In this document: positions 46,955 through 58,348 of the stretch, piece by piece
Numbering within the stretch: position 1 is the stretch's first letter
Layout of the letters: each line of letters opens with the position of its first letter
DNA from: Saccharomycodes ludwigii
Taxonomy: Eukaryota; Ascomycota; Saccharomycetes; Saccharomycodales; Saccharomycodaceae
Assembly: GCF_020623625.1 (NCBI RefSeq)
Contig: NC_060201.1
Coordinates: 1,605,682 to 1,669,681 of the forward strand
Direction: 5' to 3'
Length of the DNA stretch: 64,000 nt
Notes under the pieces: model-generated
What the model saw: only the letters and a program-made list of their open reading frames with translations
Told to the model about the DNA's origin: nothing
Database searches by the model: none
Made by a program: the position numbers and the translations under genes

Positions 46955-48586
46955 ATGTTAAACAATTTTCAAATCAATAATTTTCAAATTATCGAGCAGA
47001 TAGGTTCTGGTGCGTATGGATTAGTTTTCCACGCCATAGATATAATTACTGAGAACCACTATGCCATCAAGGCTGTTTTAAAAGCTTCCTCTATAGACAA
47101 GATATCCACTCAAACTGATGTTAAAAGAAGCACGGTTTTACAGAACCAGTTGTATCATTATTTTAAATCAATGGAGAATAAGTTATTTTTGCCTTGTATA
47201 GATTTAGATTCAATTTTACAGTTAACCGAAGAGCAACTAAATAGCGCACAGTATTATAGAGAGATTGCTTTGCACTTAAAGGTCCATTCCCATAAAAATG
47301 TGGTTACCATACATCAGGTCTTAGAAAGTCCAATTGCTACTTTTATAGTTATGGATTACTATCCAGTCGACCTGTTTACCTCCATTGTTGACCAGCATCA
47401 TTTTGCTTCTGATGGTAAGCTAATTAAAAAAGTCTATTTGCAACTATGTTCTGTTATCAACCATTGTCACCAATTAGGTGTTTATCACTGTGATATTAAA
47501 CCCGAAAATGTTTTATTGGATGATTTAGATAACATTTATATCTGTGATTTTGGTTTAAGTACCACGAAAGAATATTTACCCTCCAATATCTGTGTGGGTA
47601 GCAGTTATTATATGGCACCCGAAAGATTATCTTTGACTACTATACCGAATAATGACGATAATGGCGATAGTATAAACACCTCTTTCCCGGCTGCTAGTGG
47701 TGATATCTGGTCACTGGGTGTCATGTTGATCAATTTGACATGTATTCGTAACCCATGGTTGAAAGCCGATAAGGCCCAGGATAACACCTTCGCTTATTTT
47801 GTTAAAGATCCTAAGGTTTTGATGAAGATTTTGCCAGTCAGTTCTTCTCTATATAAAATACTGATACAGATCTTTAAGATTAATCCTTATGAGAGAATAA
47901 GCATAATGAACTTGATCGATGAAGTTGCAGAATGTACTAAATTTCAAAGGTCTGGCCCCTTGTCTAAAGTTGATAAATTAAGTTTAGATGAGATTAGGAA
48001 TTTTGTGTTGGGCGATTATGTGCTTCATTTAAAAAAGCTATTGCATAATTATTATGATCAACAACAACAGCAACAACAGAGTCAGGGGGAGTGCGTCTAC
48101 CAAGGAGATCATGAAGGGGGGGAAGAAGGGGAAGAAGAAGAAGAAGAAGAAGAAGAAGAAGATATTTATGATAGTAGGAGTAATTCTGCTTTTAGTACCA
48201 GTAAAAATGTACTTTTAAATAACACTGCTAATGGTACTAGCAGCAGTAATGGTGTTAGTAACAACAACAACATCACCACCAACGATAAAAATATTAATAA
48301 TTGCTATAATAACGTTGGTCCTACTGACTATTATTATAATTATGATGGTAGTAATAATGTAATATCCTCTGTTGACACTACTCCAAGTATTTCTGTTAAC
48401 GAGCATAAGCCAATTGATAGGGATTATATTAACTGTTTTTTTAATAATATTAGCAATAAAAATAAGGTCATCTACAATAACGAAAATGGCAACAACAATA
48501 TTTCAGACCTCAATCAGTTCAAGTTGGATTATTTGCAATTCAACTTTTCTACACAGACAAATCTTTCGAGTAAAAGCAGATGCTAG
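46955..48586 (+). CDS. VHS1/SKS1: Serine/threonine protein kinase Vhs1/Sks1
   Basis: This kinase is the single counterpart of the S. cerevisiae WGD pair Vhs1 (cell-cycle entry) and Sks1 (growth under low glucose, filamentation). The kinase domain spans about residues 10-325. It shows the glycine loop GSGAYGLV (17-24), Lys39 in YAIKAV, HCDIKPEN (178-185, with catalytic Asp180), DFG starting at Asp198, GSSYYMAPERL, and GDIWSLGVMLINLTCIRNPW. HCDIKPEN in place of HRDLKPEN is characteristic of this small family. The C-terminal 170 residues are low complexity with Gln, Glu and Asn runs, including about 11 GAA/GAG codons near 48130-48160. Neighbours TRS23 and YDR248C on one track and ERG10 (YPL028W) on the other fit both S. 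cerevisiae copies. Confidence 0.93.
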   Translation: MLNNFQINNFQIIEQIGSGAYGLVFHAIDIITENHYAIKAVLKASSIDKISTQTDVKRSTVLQNQLYHYFKSMENKLFLPCIDLDSILQLTEEQLNSAQYYREIALHLKVHSHKNVVTIHQVLESPIATFIVMDYYPVDLFTSIVDQHHFASDGKLIKKVYLQLCSVINHCHQLGVYHCDIKPENVLLDDLDNIYICDFGLSTTKEYLPSNICVGSSYYMAPERLSLTTIPNNDDNGDSINTSFPAASGDIWSLGVMLINLTCIRNPWLKADKAQDNTFAYFVKDPKVLMKILPVSSSLYKILIQIFKINPYERISIMNLIDEVAECTKFQRSGPLSKVDKLSLDEIRNFVLGDYVLHLKKLLHNYYDQQQQQQQSQGECVYQGDHEGGEEGEEEEEEEEEEDIYDSRSNSAFSTSKNVLLNNTANGTSSSNGVSNNNNITTNDKNINNCYNNVGPTDYYYNYDGSNNVISSVDTTPSISVNEHKPIDRDYINCFFNNISNKNKVIYNNENGNNNISDLNQFKLDYLQFNFSTQTNLSSKSRC

Positions 48587-48716
48587 GCCTTTAAAGAGAA
48601 AGGTCAAGAAGCTTCTTTTCTTGATTTATGTTTTGGTTGTTGGTGTGACTTAAAAAAATTCTTTTTGTCTATTTATATAGTAGGTGCTATAGATATATTT
48701 GATAACAATTGGTCAA

Positions 48717-48747
<31 letters not shown>

Positions 48748-49004
48748 TATATATATATATATAAATATTTCGGTTACAGGTTCCTTTTTTTAGAGCCTCA
48801 TTATAATTCCTCGACGGTGATTCCATATTCTTCATTTTGATTTTCCTTTACAATTTTTTTTTTTCTTTTTTTTTTTTTTTTGCTCAACTATTGTTCTTCA
48901 TAATGATATAATTATAATAATAAGCTGTTGATATACATGATATCGAATTTACTTTTGTCATATATACGATATACATAAATTATTGCAAGTGTTTCACTCA
49001 CAAT
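48587..49004. other. Convergent kinase-gluconokinase region
   Basis: This 418-bp region lies between converging genes and includes an (AAT)n array at 48717-48746 next to a (TA)n run, and T-rich tracts around 48855-48880. Nothing coding was recognised. Confidence 0.55.
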
Positions 49005-49601
49005 TCAGAGGAAATCTTTCTCAACTTCATCATAAACTTCTTGTGTTATTTGCTCACGGCTTTTGTTCTCAATATTAATAACACAACAATTACGCTCTTT
49101 GTCAGTATTAGGTAATTCTAAGTCTCTATATTGTGAATCCAACATATCAGCTTTCATAAAATGATTTTTTCTCTTGACTAATCTTTCTCTAATAACATCT
49201 TTATCGGCATATAATAAGATAAAAAAAAACTTTGCCCCCATTTTTTTGGCTAGATCGTTATTTCTAATGTAGTCTCTATATTTCAATTTTAGACTACTAC
49301 AAGTAACTATACAAAGAGAGCATTTTTCGGCAACTTCGACTGACCTTGTGGCAACTTTCTCTAACCATCCCCATCTATCAGCATCAGTTAATGGTATACC
49401 ATGTGCCATTTTAGCTATATTTTCAGGCGGATGTAAACTATCTCCCTCTAAAAACTCAATGTTTTCATAAAGATTCTGAAATTTATGAGTCGTATCTGAG
49501 GATATTTTTGTTAAATAACTTGTCAAATCTTCAGCAACTGTGGTTTTACCAGTACCGGCAGGCCCGCCAAGCACTATTATTAGAGGTTGTCTAGTTCCCA
49601 T
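49005..49601 (-). CDS. Gluconokinase (YDR248C homologue)
   Basis: The product is a small P-loop kinase of the gluconokinase family, which phosphorylates gluconate to 6-phosphogluconate for entry to the pentose phosphate pathway. The 198 residues match YDR248C (193). Walker A is GPAGTGKT (residues 13-20). Family segments GDSLHPPENIAKMAHGIPLTDADRWGWL and CSSLKLKYRDYIR, together with a LVKRKNHFMKADMLDSQ lid region, follow in the expected order. The protein carries no targeting signal and is presumably cytosolic. Its place after the kinase matches YDR247W-YDR248C. It is in tandem with ERG10 from the YPL track, another point where the two tracks interleave. Confidence 0.93.
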   Translation of the reverse strand: MGTRQPLIIVLGGPAGTGKTTVAEDLTSYLTKISSDTTHKFQNLYENIEFLEGDSLHPPENIAKMAHGIPLTDADRWGWLEKVATRSVEVAEKCSLCIVTCSSLKLKYRDYIRNNDLAKKMGAKFFFILLYADKDVIRERLVKRKNHFMKADMLDSQYRDLELPNTDKERNCCVINIENKSREQITQEVYDEVEKDFL

Positions 49602-50120
49602 AATTTCTTAGATATTCCGATTATATATATATATATATGTAGCTTAGTTGCTCGATGAAAGTTTCCTTTTAATTAATTCTATTCGGATGCTTTTAAAGGA
49701 TATATATATTTTTAATCTACAATCAAGTAAACTCTCCACAGCGAAAGTTAAGAAGATCGAATCTATCTCTATTTCTATTTCTATTTTTAATTTTTTTTTT
49801 TTTTTTTTTTTTTTTTCCTATTTTAACTTTATTTTCCTATTTTCCATATTACTTTTTTCCTTGAATTTAGCGTGGTGTGTTGCGTGACCCAACCGGAAGC
49901 GGAAAAAAAAAATTGTGCTGTTACAAATCTACAAACATTTTTAATACAATCAAAGTAAAATTTCCGATAATTAAAGTATTCGTTAGTTTCAATCTTATTG
50001 GGAAATCTTATAAAGGGGGGTTTTTCTCCCCTTTTTAAGTTGTTATATAAAATATAAATATATATACATATACACATACATACATACGTTTATTAGTAAG
50101 CCAGCACTACAGTATCTCCT
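49602..50120. promoter_or_regulatory. Gluconokinase promoter and ERG10 3' side
   Basis: This 519-bp tandem intergenic region carries three TCCGA-type motifs: TTCCGATT at 49615, TTCGGAT at 49682-49688 and TTCCGAT at 49962-49968. A T28 tract lies at about 49790-49816, and a less AT-rich patch with AACCGGAAGCGG at 49891-49902. No gene was recognised. Confidence 0.5.
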
Positions 50121-51879
<1,759 letters not shown>

Positions 51880-54336
51880 TCAATTTTTTGTTCTTCCACT
51901 ACGATTCTTATTATTACCGACGAAGGATTTAGAAAAAAATGAACCATAAATTGCATTTTTCTTCAAATACGGATTCTTGGTTAAACTATCTAATTTATCA
52001 AATATAATGAGTTCACATAAATGTTTTAAATCGGTGGCGGATTCAGGATCAACAAAATAATTCGGCCATCTATTGCCTAACCAAAAAAATAATGATAATA
52101 TACTATGGATGTTTTCATATTTATCTAAACCAATATTTTCCTTCTTACTAAACTTAGCCTCTAATAGCGAGGGTTCTAGGTCTTGTTGATAACTAAAAAT
52201 ATTTTTTGTTTGTTTATTAGCAATGGTTTTACAAAAATTTACGTATGCTCTTTGGACAGCCGGCAAACTTTTGACAGGAGCATTACTTAATATCATCTTC
52301 TCTTGGAAAGTTAATCCAGAAACGTGTTCGAATAAAGATATAGCTTCTAGTCTATTTCTTAAATCACTTAATGCAAAAATTTTTGTGGCATTTTTTTCAA
52401 TTTGTAAACTGATATCATTCAAAAAAAAGCTTAGGGAAATATTTGGTGGGTATAATTTGATCATTTTACTAGCCAATTGATCAGGCGGCCAAACATATGC
52501 CTTGTTCAAGTATTCTGTTTTTGCATTGATACCACTTCTGACATTCTCTAACACCGACTTACTTGTAGCAGTGACATAACCAACCGATGGTCCCTCTTCG
52601 TGGCTTTTGAATCTCCCTGCACGACCCCCAATTTGTTTTATATTAGAGGTGGTTAACAAAACCATCTCTTCCCCATTAAATTTGGAATCAGTGGTGAAAA
52701 TCACCCTATTAATGGCCAAGTTTAGTCCCATACCAATTGCATCAGATGCCACCAAAACATCGTATCGACCCTCATTGAAAAGATTGGCCTGTTGAATTCT
52801 AGTTTCTGGAGGCAAGGAACCATAGATTACTGCAACTTTAAAGGTGGTTTCTTGTTCAATTTTTAATTTTAAATCAATAATCTTTTTCTTACTAAACGCA
52901 ACTAAGCAATCACCTTTTTGTAAGGATCTGAGACCATTTGGTATAGGCGAGGTCTCGACTCTTAGTTCACCCAATCTTGCATATTCGTTAATGATTAATT
53001 CGTCACCAGTGATGGCAGCGATTTTCCTAATCAAGGGCAGCACAGATTTTTCGCCACAAAGATGTAATTCTTTAGAATTGCAACCTAGTACGGCATTAGT
53101 CCATGCCCAGCCTCTATCTGGATCACCCATCATTTGAATTTCATCCAAAACAACAATATCAAATTCTTGGGTTAATGGAACCATTTCAACAGTACCTGAA
53201 GTTAAGCCAGCTTGGTTGCCCATGGAATCAAGATCATTAATAATTTCTTCACCAGTTAGTAAGTTACACCTGATACCTTCCTTTTGAAATCTTTCATAAA
53301 CTTCTCTAGCTAATAGCCTTAAGGGACCAGCATAATACCCTCTATTACTTTTTTTCAGTTTTTGTAAGGCATTATATGTTTTGCCTGAATTTGTTGGCCC
53401 TAAATGCATAATGATTTTCCTCTTCATCTTTCTTGTCTTGTAAAACCAATCTGCCGGATTTTTAATATCAAATAAAGTGTTACTACCACTATCTTTCAAT
53501 CCTAATTTGGGTAACTTATTTTTATTTTCATATATAATTTTAGGCGTTTTGGATTCAATTTCTTCGTGTAAAATTTTTAGATATGCCCTTTGAAGGATAT
53601 ATTTTACCTTGAGTAAGGATGTCACCTGTTCAGGTTTGAGTATCCTAGAATTTAGCATTGGAGATACGGTGATTAGGGAATACCACTTTTCATTACTTAA
53701 AATATTACTTTGTAGCAGCATGGGATATATTTTATTAATATCTGAAAATTTAACATAATCACCTATATTAACAAATACTGGAGTATTAGTGCTATTATGA
53801 TACATTTTTATGGATCCAAATAGATAATCTCTTAATTTCCACCAAGCAGCGTTATACACTTGATTTTCTTTTTGAGTGGTTTTGTTCAATAAGTATTTGT
53901 CATGGATATTTTTCAAAACTTCATAGATTTCAGTTAGTAACCCAGGGGGACATGTAGTGGCAATTAAACTTTCTATTTCTTCTGGAAATCTAATTTTTTT
54001 TAAACTTAATTTTTCTTCAATGGTTAAATTATTAAAAGTAGGTAGTGGCTTTATATGGAAAGTCGGTAATCTTCTATAAAACTGAATGTCGATCAGTTTT
54101 TTTTTTGCTTCTTCGTCTTTACTGTTTGGGTTTATTGTTTTAACATCTTTAAATTTTGTAGAGTTATATAGTAATGCATTAGAATGAAGATGTGATATAC
54201 GGGTAGTTGTCACTATTAGTCTACCGTTTTTATTAATACGAAATGGGTAACAGGATAATTGATTTTTGATATTCCTCAATATTAACAGGTTAAACAAACC
54301 ATAAGTGGGTTGATAGTGATGCAAGGTTATGCTCAT
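51880..54336 (-). CDS. SUV3: Mitochondrial RNA helicase Suv3
   Basis: Suv3 is the ATP-dependent RNA helicase of the mitochondrial degradosome, working with the exonuclease Dss1. At 818 residues it is longer than S. cerevisiae Suv3 (737). The first 50 residues are basic and Ser/Thr/Asn-rich with few acidic residues, as in a presequence. Helicase motifs are Walker A GPTNSGKT (about 313-320), DEIQMMGDP in place of a DEAD box, GSLPPETR, VASDAIGMGLNL and QIGGRAGRFKS. The Ski2-like Suv3 C-terminal domain follows. A basic tail ends the protein. It is divergent from nothing and lies in tandem between ERG10 and TRM44, as YPL028W-YPL029W-YPL030W. Confidence 0.96.
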   Translation of the reverse strand: MSITLHHYQPTYGLFNLLILRNIKNQLSCYPFRINKNGRLIVTTTRISHLHSNALLYNSTKFKDVKTINPNSKDEEAKKKLIDIQFYRRLPTFHIKPLPTFNNLTIEEKLSLKKIRFPEEIESLIATTCPPGLLTEIYEVLKNIHDKYLLNKTTQKENQVYNAAWWKLRDYLFGSIKMYHNSTNTPVFVNIGDYVKFSDINKIYPMLLQSNILSNEKWYSLITVSPMLNSRILKPEQVTSLLKVKYILQRAYLKILHEEIESKTPKIIYENKNKLPKLGLKDSGSNTLFDIKNPADWFYKTRKMKRKIIMHLGPTNSGKTYNALQKLKKSNRGYYAGPLRLLAREVYERFQKEGIRCNLLTGEEIINDLDSMGNQAGLTSGTVEMVPLTQEFDIVVLDEIQMMGDPDRGWAWTNAVLGCNSKELHLCGEKSVLPLIRKIAAITGDELIINEYARLGELRVETSPIPNGLRSLQKGDCLVAFSKKKIIDLKLKIEQETTFKVAVIYGSLPPETRIQQANLFNEGRYDVLVASDAIGMGLNLAINRVIFTTDSKFNGEEMVLLTTSNIKQIGGRAGRFKSHEEGPSVGYVTATSKSVLENVRSGINAKTEYLNKAYVWPPDQLASKMIKLYPPNISLSFFLNDISLQIEKNATKIFALSDLRNRLEAISLFEHVSGLTFQEKMILSNAPVKSLPAVQRAYVNFCKTIANKQTKNIFSYQQDLEPSLLEAKFSKKENIGLDKYENIHSILSLFFWLGNRWPNYFVDPESATDLKHLCELIIFDKLDSLTKNPYLKKNAIYGSFFSKSFVGNNKNRSGRTKN

Positions 54337-54712
54337 TTGGTAGTTATTTCTTGTAATGTTTTATACTAGATTTTTTGCTCTCCCACTTTTTTTTTTTTTT
54401 TTTTTTGCTTTTTTTTTTAACATAAAATTAAAAAATTTCAACCTTCTGAACAGAAAAAAAAAAGAAAAGATTCATTTTTTATTACACCATTTTAGATTTT
54501 CCACAAAAGTTCGCACACTTAAAAGTGTTAAATCCCAAATATATATATATATATGTATTACATATATTTACCTTGAGGTTTACGTAACTTCCTTCCTGAC
54601 CTTTCTGTCGAACAATCATAAAACAGCTAAATATAACAATTAACGTTTATTTCTTATAATTACACTATATATAATTATTTATATATACATTACAGCATAT
54701 ACATATACTCTC
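54337..54712. promoter_or_regulatory. SUV3 promoter and TRM44 3' side
   Basis: This 376-bp tandem intergenic region contains a T-rich run near 54388-54418 and (TA)n stretches at 54540-54554 and 54670-54690. No specific site or gene was recognised. Confidence 0.5.
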
Positions 54713-56641
54713 TTATCTCATTAATGCCATTGTATGTTCTACCCATCCATCGGCACCACCATTTTCCATTATAACGTCGTAAACTTTTTTGTTTGGCCAA
54801 ATATCAGCGCGCTGTTGTTGCTGTTGTTGCGTACTAGTAACATTATTGGTGTGTATATATTTATTGGTAATACCAATTATAGCGGCATTTCTAGTACTTG
54901 GTATCCTTAACATTTCTTTTTCAACAGGATCCCAGCCAACTTGTTTGGCTAAACGAATTACCTGAGCAACTAATCCAGCGTATGTGGAGGAACTATTGTT
55001 ACCATTTAAACCGTGCGCAGAAGGCTTATAACGTATTTTAGCACCTGAAAAAGCGTGAGAACAACATGGTATGACCATAAATGGATATCCAAGCAATGGA
55101 ATCCAACATGTTAATTCGTCAGAATGGTTACCTATAAGAAATGTATTTTCTGGAAATTCAGCAGTATTAACGTGACTTGATTGTAACAGATCGTCACTGC
55201 TATAAACTATGGTAGCATTGGAAGAAATTACGTCATTACGAGCAGGAACAGTAAAATACCTACCATTACTACTGGGAAAAATAGTATTGTTGTTATTACT
55301 GTTATCATTATTGTTGTTGTTGTTGTTGTTGTTGTTGTTACTTGAAGTAGTGGCATCCAAAATAACGGCCGTAGAATTCGGTACAATTCTATTGGGTCTT
55401 AACAGTATGGATGGGACTATTACTTGCTCCTTTAAGCACTTCTGTACTTCAACAGGATAAATATTCCAGGATTTCCTTTTTCTGGCATCAATACCTACAC
55501 CTATATAGCCTTCCATAATTAAAATATAACATAAAACACCATTCCCGCACCCCAAATCCCTGAACTGGAAATTATTACCAGTATACTTCATTTTCCACAA
55601 TTCAATCAAAAAAGAAGCAATTGCGATATCTTCGAACACATGTTTTTTAGGATCAGTACTTTCAGCCCAATTATCAACCAACCATTTCCCATACTTTTGC
55701 TTTAATTCAATATATTTATTTTGAAAATTTAATTTAGATACCACCAAATCATGTTTAACCTTAGGGGTGTATCCATTCTTTCTCCCATTAGAATGCTTAT
55801 ATGCTGTTTGTAATAATCTTAATGCTGTTCTAACTATTCTTTGATTAAGTTCATCTTGAAATATACTTAATGGTTTAGTTGTTGAAAATGGGATATAAAA
55901 GACTTTTAACTTAGTTGGTGTGTACAAGATACCAACACTCTTCACTTTAGGTATGTAAAATGGACAATCTTCTTCATTTTGAATATGCGGAGTGTATATT
56001 ATAAAACAATTTTCATTTGTTGAGTTTTCCATCAACAAGCAAGTTTGATTAATTACTGGGTCTCTCAATGGATTTCTTGGAATGATTCTTCTAACTATTC
56101 CATAAGTGGTTTTGTAGTCATTGTTATTATATGACTTTCGAATGTTTATATCAGTAATGTCTTTAGTGTTGTAAAAAGTTTCATCGGTATGCTTGCTATT
56201 ATTTTTTACAGCGCCCGCACTTTCTGACAAGAAATCATCAGTTTTTTTATCAATTAAACTTCGTGGCACTTCCTTAGAATCCATTTCGACTAATATATCA
56301 GATCTTAAAATGATAGTAGAATTAATATTTGGATGTTTAATAACATTTTCCATTGCTTGAATAAAATGTTCTCTGCCAAAAGGCAATAAATTTGTTTTTT
56401 GAGGAATGTCTTCCTTACTGGTCTCGGAAATAGAACTTTTATTATCGGTGTTATATGCTTCATATAAGCAAATCCATTTGTTATTATTATCATTATCTTC
56501 AATATGATTATCATCTCTTGTTATATTTTTGGGTAAATATGGGTCATCATTGTAATTCAATTCATGTTTAGACACAAATTTAATGGTTGGAGAAGCAGTA
56601 GTGTTATTATTACCATTATTATTGGTGTTTTTCTTGACCAT
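54713..56641 (-). CDS. TRM44: tRNA(Ser) Um44 2'-O-methyltransferase Trm44
   Basis: Trm44 methylates the 2'-OH of U44 in tRNA-Ser in the cytoplasm. The 642 residues exceed S. cerevisiae Trm44 (567), partly from an Asn-rich tract near 440-460 (about 55300-55340 in DNA). The S-adenosylmethionine-binding signature is FRDLGCGNGVLCYIL near residue 360, followed by EGYIGVGIDARKRKSW. Other conserved features are VDNWAESTDPKKHVFEDIAIASFLIELW, FLIGNHSDELTCWIP and a PFMVIPCCSHAFSGAK block with the paired cysteines. The N-terminal 200 residues are poorly conserved. It follows SUV3 as YPL030W follows YPL029W. The frame is intact. Confidence 0.93.
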   Translation of the reverse strand: MVKKNTNNNGNNNTTASPTIKFVSKHELNYNDDPYLPKNITRDDNHIEDNDNNNKWICLYEAYNTDNKSSISETSKEDIPQKTNLLPFGREHFIQAMENVIKHPNINSTIILRSDILVEMDSKEVPRSLIDKKTDDFLSESAGAVKNNSKHTDETFYNTKDITDINIRKSYNNNDYKTTYGIVRRIIPRNPLRDPVINQTCLLMENSTNENCFIIYTPHIQNEEDCPFYIPKVKSVGILYTPTKLKVFYIPFSTTKPLSIFQDELNQRIVRTALRLLQTAYKHSNGRKNGYTPKVKHDLVVSKLNFQNKYIELKQKYGKWLVDNWAESTDPKKHVFEDIAIASFLIELWKMKYTGNNFQFRDLGCGNGVLCYILIMEGYIGVGIDARKRKSWNIYPVEVQKCLKEQVIVPSILLRPNRIVPNSTAVILDATTSSNNNNNNNNNNNDNSNNNNTIFPSSNGRYFTVPARNDVISSNATIVYSSDDLLQSSHVNTAEFPENTFLIGNHSDELTCWIPLLGYPFMVIPCCSHAFSGAKIRYKPSAHGLNGNNSSSTYAGLVAQVIRLAKQVGWDPVEKEMLRIPSTRNAAIIGITNKYIHTNNVTSTQQQQQQRADIWPNKKVYDVIMENGGADGWVEHTMALMR

Positions 56642-56779
56642 TATTGTAATATATATAATGTTTCTTTGTATGTATATATATATATTGAAATGTGGATTTG
56701 TGTGTGAAGATTTTATGACTAATGAATTATTTGCTGGGGGTAACTAAAAGGAAAAAGAAAGATTTTGTACACTATTCAC

Positions 56780-56882
56780 CATTCTTTTTCTTTTTTTTTT
56801 CTTTTCTTTTTTTTTTTCTTTTTTTCTTTTCTTTTCTTTTCTTTTTCTTTTTCTTTTCTTTTTCTTTTTCTTTTTCTTTTTC
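56780..56882. repeat. Pyrimidine (CTTTT)n tract upstream of TRM44
   Basis: About 100 bases consist solely of C and T on the plus strand (A and G on the minus strand), made of CTTTT and CTTTTT units. It is a candidate for triplex or nucleosome-poor DNA. Confidence 0.85.
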
Positions 56883-56897
56883 TCTTCTTTTCAGATA

Positions 56898-56912
56898 TTC
56901 CGAATGTCCGAT
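56898..56912. promoter_or_regulatory. Double TCCGA element upstream of TRM44
   Basis: TTCCGAA at 56898-56904 and GTCCGAT at 56906-56912 are arranged head to tail with an 8-base period. They belong to the recurrent TCCGA motif class and lie about 260 bases before TRM44. Confidence 0.4.
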
Positions 56913-58348
56913 AATCAAGGTTATAGTATAGCTGAGAAACTCCAAAAAGATTTTATTATTTTCAAGTGTAAACTAGCGATTTATTTATCAGTATTTAACG
57001 TGCTACGAATATTTCTTTAGAATTATTTTATTCTTTGAGTAGAATATGGGGATATGTTTACTATTTAATTATTAAACTTATTGCGTGTCTGTTATTGTAA
57101 TTGTATTATCTTGCAGAACATGGAAGATACTACCAATGTAATTGTTTATTTATTTGTTTGTTTGTTTATTTATTTACGGAGATATTCCAAGAAATCGGGA
57201 TAAAAATATATACATATAAAAATAGGTAAATAAAATAACGCATCACATACGCACAAGCGATAAAAAATAACAAAGATGCTAATAATAAACTTGTATATTA
57301 TTTAGAATAGGGGGAAAGTAGTGTCAAACAAAGTGATTATATGAGCTTGAGTAGGAAAAGCATGAGAACATAGGAGGATAACAAAGAAAATAAATAAATA
57401 AATATATATATATATAAACAAATGAGTCTCAATCATTATATCATTAGACATAAGAAATGGAACTAAAATCAATAATAACACAGCTCAGGTTAAGAGATTG
57501 TGTTACTGGCCATACTTTTTGGTTACATTTAAGCGTGCGTGCGTGTTTCTTTCTTTCTTTCTCTCTTTCTTTCAACTTGAAGAAAGTGCCGTAGTGCATT
57601 TCTTTAAGAAAAATAAAAAATAATGCAGTTTACCAAAAACTAAATAATAAACAATAATAGAATATGCTTTCTTTTTATTGATTTAGCAAAAGAAAAATAA
57701 AATAAAATAAATTTTTTTTTTTTTCCATAACGAAAAGTTTTTAAATTTATTATTCCCATTCTTCTTCTTTTTTTATCCTTGTTTCTCACATTTGGCGTTT
57801 GATGTTTTATTAACTTTGCTTGTTGACTACGAACTTTAATCAATAAGCCCACTAAATCTTTTTTTTTTTTTCTTTTTTTTTTCATTCTCTTCTCTCTTTT
57901 ATTTTGTCTCTTTCTTTGAACTTTGAAATAACCTTTACCTTTTAATCACTTTTTCCTATATTCCTCAGCACTAACTTTCATAAGTTTATCAAGATTTGTT
58001 TATAATCATAATAAACAAGAGAAGCTTTTTTTTTTTTCTTTTTTTTTTTTTTTTGTTGATTAATTAATTAATTAATTAATTTCATATATTAATCTAATAC
58101 AATATATCGTCAAAGATAAAGTGGGAAAAAATAAAAAGAGATCACCTCAATATATAGAGATATTTGGTTTGTTTACAACAATAATAATATCAAAGACAAT
58201 TATATATACTTTAACATCCTCCAGTTCACTATCCCTTCTTTTTTTCTTTAAAAAAAAAAAAAAAAAAAAAAAAGAAAAAAAAATTTTTTGAAATCAATAA
58301 AATAGAAACAAAAGAATAAGAAAAAAAAGGCCTATTTACAACTCTTAA

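Larger units (their letters stand above)
56642..58348. other. 1.7-kb divergent TRM44-SVL3/PAM1 region without a gene
   Basis: This region contains a pyrimidine block (56780-56882) with CT arrays, a double TCCGA element at 56898-56912, moderately complex sequence from 56930 to 57560, a T/C-rich stretch at 57700-57900, a (TTAA)n array at 58059-58081 and an A24 tract at 58251-58273 before the next gene. In S. cerevisiae the cyclin-dependent kinase gene PHO85 (YPL031C) lies at this position. No kinase motif is visible in any frame here. I see no RNA gene. Confidence 0.55.

Noticed and set aside
57640-57885. 81-codon Lys-rich frame where PHO85 might be expected
   Set aside because: It has no kinase motif and arises from A-rich sequence on the minus strand.
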